Assembly (NCBI RefSeq): GCF_014898155.1
Contig: NZ_CP062938.1
Span: forward strand, 1,054,001-1,118,000
Origin: Bifidobacterium eulemuris
Lineage (GTDB): Bacteria > Actinomycetota > Actinomycetes > Actinomycetales > Bifidobacteriaceae
Direction of reading: 5' to 3'
DNA: 64,000 nucleotides
A program made the translations under genes and the position numbers. The notes below the pieces were generated by a model. The model saw only the letters and a list, made by a program, of their open reading frames with translations. It did not search any database and was not told the origin of the DNA. The stretch's first letter is position 1. The number at the start of each line of letters is the position of its first letter. Positions 62,848-64,000 of the stretch are shown in pieces.

Positions 62848-63828
62848 CTACAGGGCGACCCGCGTGTGGGAGGCGGTGAATTCGGCGAGTTCCTGCGGGG
62901 TCGGCAGCCCTTCGTTGTCCGAAACATGCTGCGTTTGGATGGCACCCAACGCGCAGCCGCGCTCCACGGCGGCCTCGACGGTCAGCCCTTCGAGCAGGCC
63001 GGACAGCACGCCGGCCGCGAAGCCGTCGCCGCAGCCGACGGTGTCGACCACATGGTCGACCACGAAGCCCGGCACGTACGCGCTCCGCTTGCCGTCGCTG
63101 ACATAGGCGCCGCGCGGGCCGTCCTTGACGACCACGACGCGCGATCCGTTGTCGAGGAAGGCTTGGGCGATATCCTCCACGCGTTCCACGCCGAACAGTT
63201 CGACGCCTTCGCCGATGCCGGGCAGCACGAGGTCGGCGTGCGAGGCGAGGGAGCGCAGGGTGGAGCGCATCGTTTCGGCGTCACGCCACAGGACGGGGCG
63301 CAGGTTCGGGTCGAAGGAGATGAACATGTGGTTCGCGCGGGCCGCGCACAGCAGTTCCTTGCTCGCCGCCAGGCAGGATTCCGACAGCGGCGGCAGGATG
63401 CCGGTCAGATGCAGCACGCTCACGCCGCTCAGATCCAGGGCGCGCACATCGCCGGCGCCGATGGTCGAGGCCGCGGAGTTTTTGCGGAAATAGTAGGTTT
63501 TCGGATCTCCCACGCTTTCCTTCGTCTTCATCATGAAGCCGGTGTGGCGTTCGCGGTTCAGCTCGACCAGCGAGGTGTCCAACTGGTTGGCCTCCATGAA
63601 CAGGCGGATGCGTTCGCCCAGCGGATCGTCGCCGATTTTGGTCATATACAGCGGATCCTGCCCCAAGCGTCGCAAACCGATCGCCACGTTCAGCTCGGCA
63701 CCGGCCACGGAAGCGCCGAACGCGCCCACCTGGCTGCACGGGCCCTCCTCGCCGGCGGTGAACAATCCCATCGCCTCGCCGACGAGCAGCACCTTGCCCG
63801 GACGGATGTCGTTCACCAGCCAGCTCAT
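62848..63828 (-). CDS. kdgK: 2-keto-3-deoxygluconate kinase (PfkB family)
   Basis: A 326-residue PfkB/ribokinase-family kinase: [19 protein letters not shown] at the sugar site and [18 protein letters not shown] with the catalytic Asp. The position after uxuA and before eda identifies it as KDG kinase. The ATG overlaps the uxuA stop (ATGA), with GGAGACG upstream. Confidence 0.9.
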   Translation of the reverse strand: MSWLVNDIRPGKVLLVGEAMGLFTAGEEGPCSQVGAFGASVAGAELNVAIGLRRLGQDPLYMTKIGDDPLGERIRLFMEANQLDTSLVELNRERHTGFMMKTKESVGDPKTYYFRKNSAASTIGAGDVRALDLSGVSVLHLTGILPPLSESCLAASKELLCAARANHMFISFDPNLRPVLWRDAETMRSTLRSLASHADLVLPGIGEGVELFGVERVEDIAQAFLDNGSRVVVVKDGPRGAYVSDGKRSAYVPGFVVDHVVDTVGCGDGFAAGVLSGLLEGLTVEAAVERGCALGAIQTQHVSDNEGLPTPQELAEFTASHTRVAL

Positions 63829-64000
63829 CGTTCGTCTCCGTAGGTGAAGGAATCCCACACGCCGAGCAGGTACTGGATGCCCAGCGCACGGTCGTACAGG
63901 CCGTATCCGGGGCGGGGGCGTCCCTCTTCGGTGTTCTCGCTCCACAGGTGGCGGCCGTGGTCGGGGCGGATGTAGCCCTCATAGCCGGCTTCGGCGTAGG
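63825..64000 (-). CDS. uxuA: Mannonate dehydratase, C-terminal part
   Basis: The reverse strand from the window edge reads [19 protein letters not shown], then [20 protein letters not shown], then [18 protein letters not shown] and stop. This is the characteristic end of UxuA ([18 protein letters not shown], YLxG), which dehydrates mannonate to KDG. About 58 codons are in the window; the rest lies beyond the edge. Its stop overlaps the kdgK start by 4 bp. Confidence 0.9.
   Translation of the reverse strand, partial: YAEAGYEGYIRPDHGRHLWSENTEEGRPRPGYGLYDRALGIQYLLGVWDSFTYGDER

Overview
The window reads as a chromosomal segment of a Bifidobacterium close to the B. longum/B. breve type. This is an inference from gene content: a complete lacto-N-biose/galacto-N-biose operon, an N-glycan mannose cluster (GH38, GH38, GH125, GH5_18), a glcP-like permease next to a glucose-type PTS, high GC and actinobacterial gene pairs such as phoU beside a SenX3-like kinase and gpm. 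There is no rRNA, CRISPR array, transposase or phage gene. Two tRNAs (Pro-CGG, Ser-UGA) are present.

Layout. 1-14.4 kb: an N-glycan/mannoside locus on the minus strand. It holds two tandem GH38 alpha-mannosidases and a GH125 exo-mannosidase, a LacI regulator, and an ABC transporter followed by a GH5_18-like beta-mannosidase. Three copies of one palindrome (core ACTAAA-N4-TTTAGT or near it) lie in front of the two enzyme/transport units and suggest one LacI regulon. 14.4-21.4 kb: LMW phosphatase, folA-thyA, an OsmC protein, a tandem universal stress protein and three secreted cell-wall hydrolases. 21.5-30.6 kb: serC, a SenX3-like kinase without its phospho-acceptor histidine, phoU with PHO-box-like repeats, gpmA, a UbiA/MenA prenyltransferase, a Pro/Gln-rich membrane protein and lysS. 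30.7-40.2 kb: tRNA-Pro, an MFS exporter, a TPR-DUF4037 / DUF4125 pair of unknown function, and a divergent PspC-type two-component locus.

40.2-50.1 kb: the LNB/GNB operon (gltA-gltB-gltC-lnpA-lnpB-lnpC-lnpD), driven from a near-consensus promoter. It imports and phosphorolyses Gal-beta-1,3-HexNAc from milk oligosaccharides and mucin and feeds the products into the Leloir and amino-sugar pathways. Every long gap in the operon holds a strong hairpin, one of them terminator-like just behind the binding-protein gene. 50.1-53.4 kb: HAD hydrolase, tRNA-Ser, serS. 52.5-57.2 kb: a glcP-like permease, a PTS EIIBCA and a BglG/LicT antiterminator in one operon, whose leader carries a classical RAT that overlaps an intrinsic terminator. 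57.4-60.5 kb: a diacylglycerol-kinase-type lipid kinase and phosphoglucomutase. 60.5-64 kb: a glucuronate operon (uxuA partial, kdgK, eda, uxaC) feeding KDG/KDPG cleavage.

Two families of dispersed palindromic repeats occur. One (105 bp, two copies) sits about 20 bp behind minus-strand stop codons. The other (three copies) marks gene ends and has once been inserted in frame into the TPR-DUF4037 gene.
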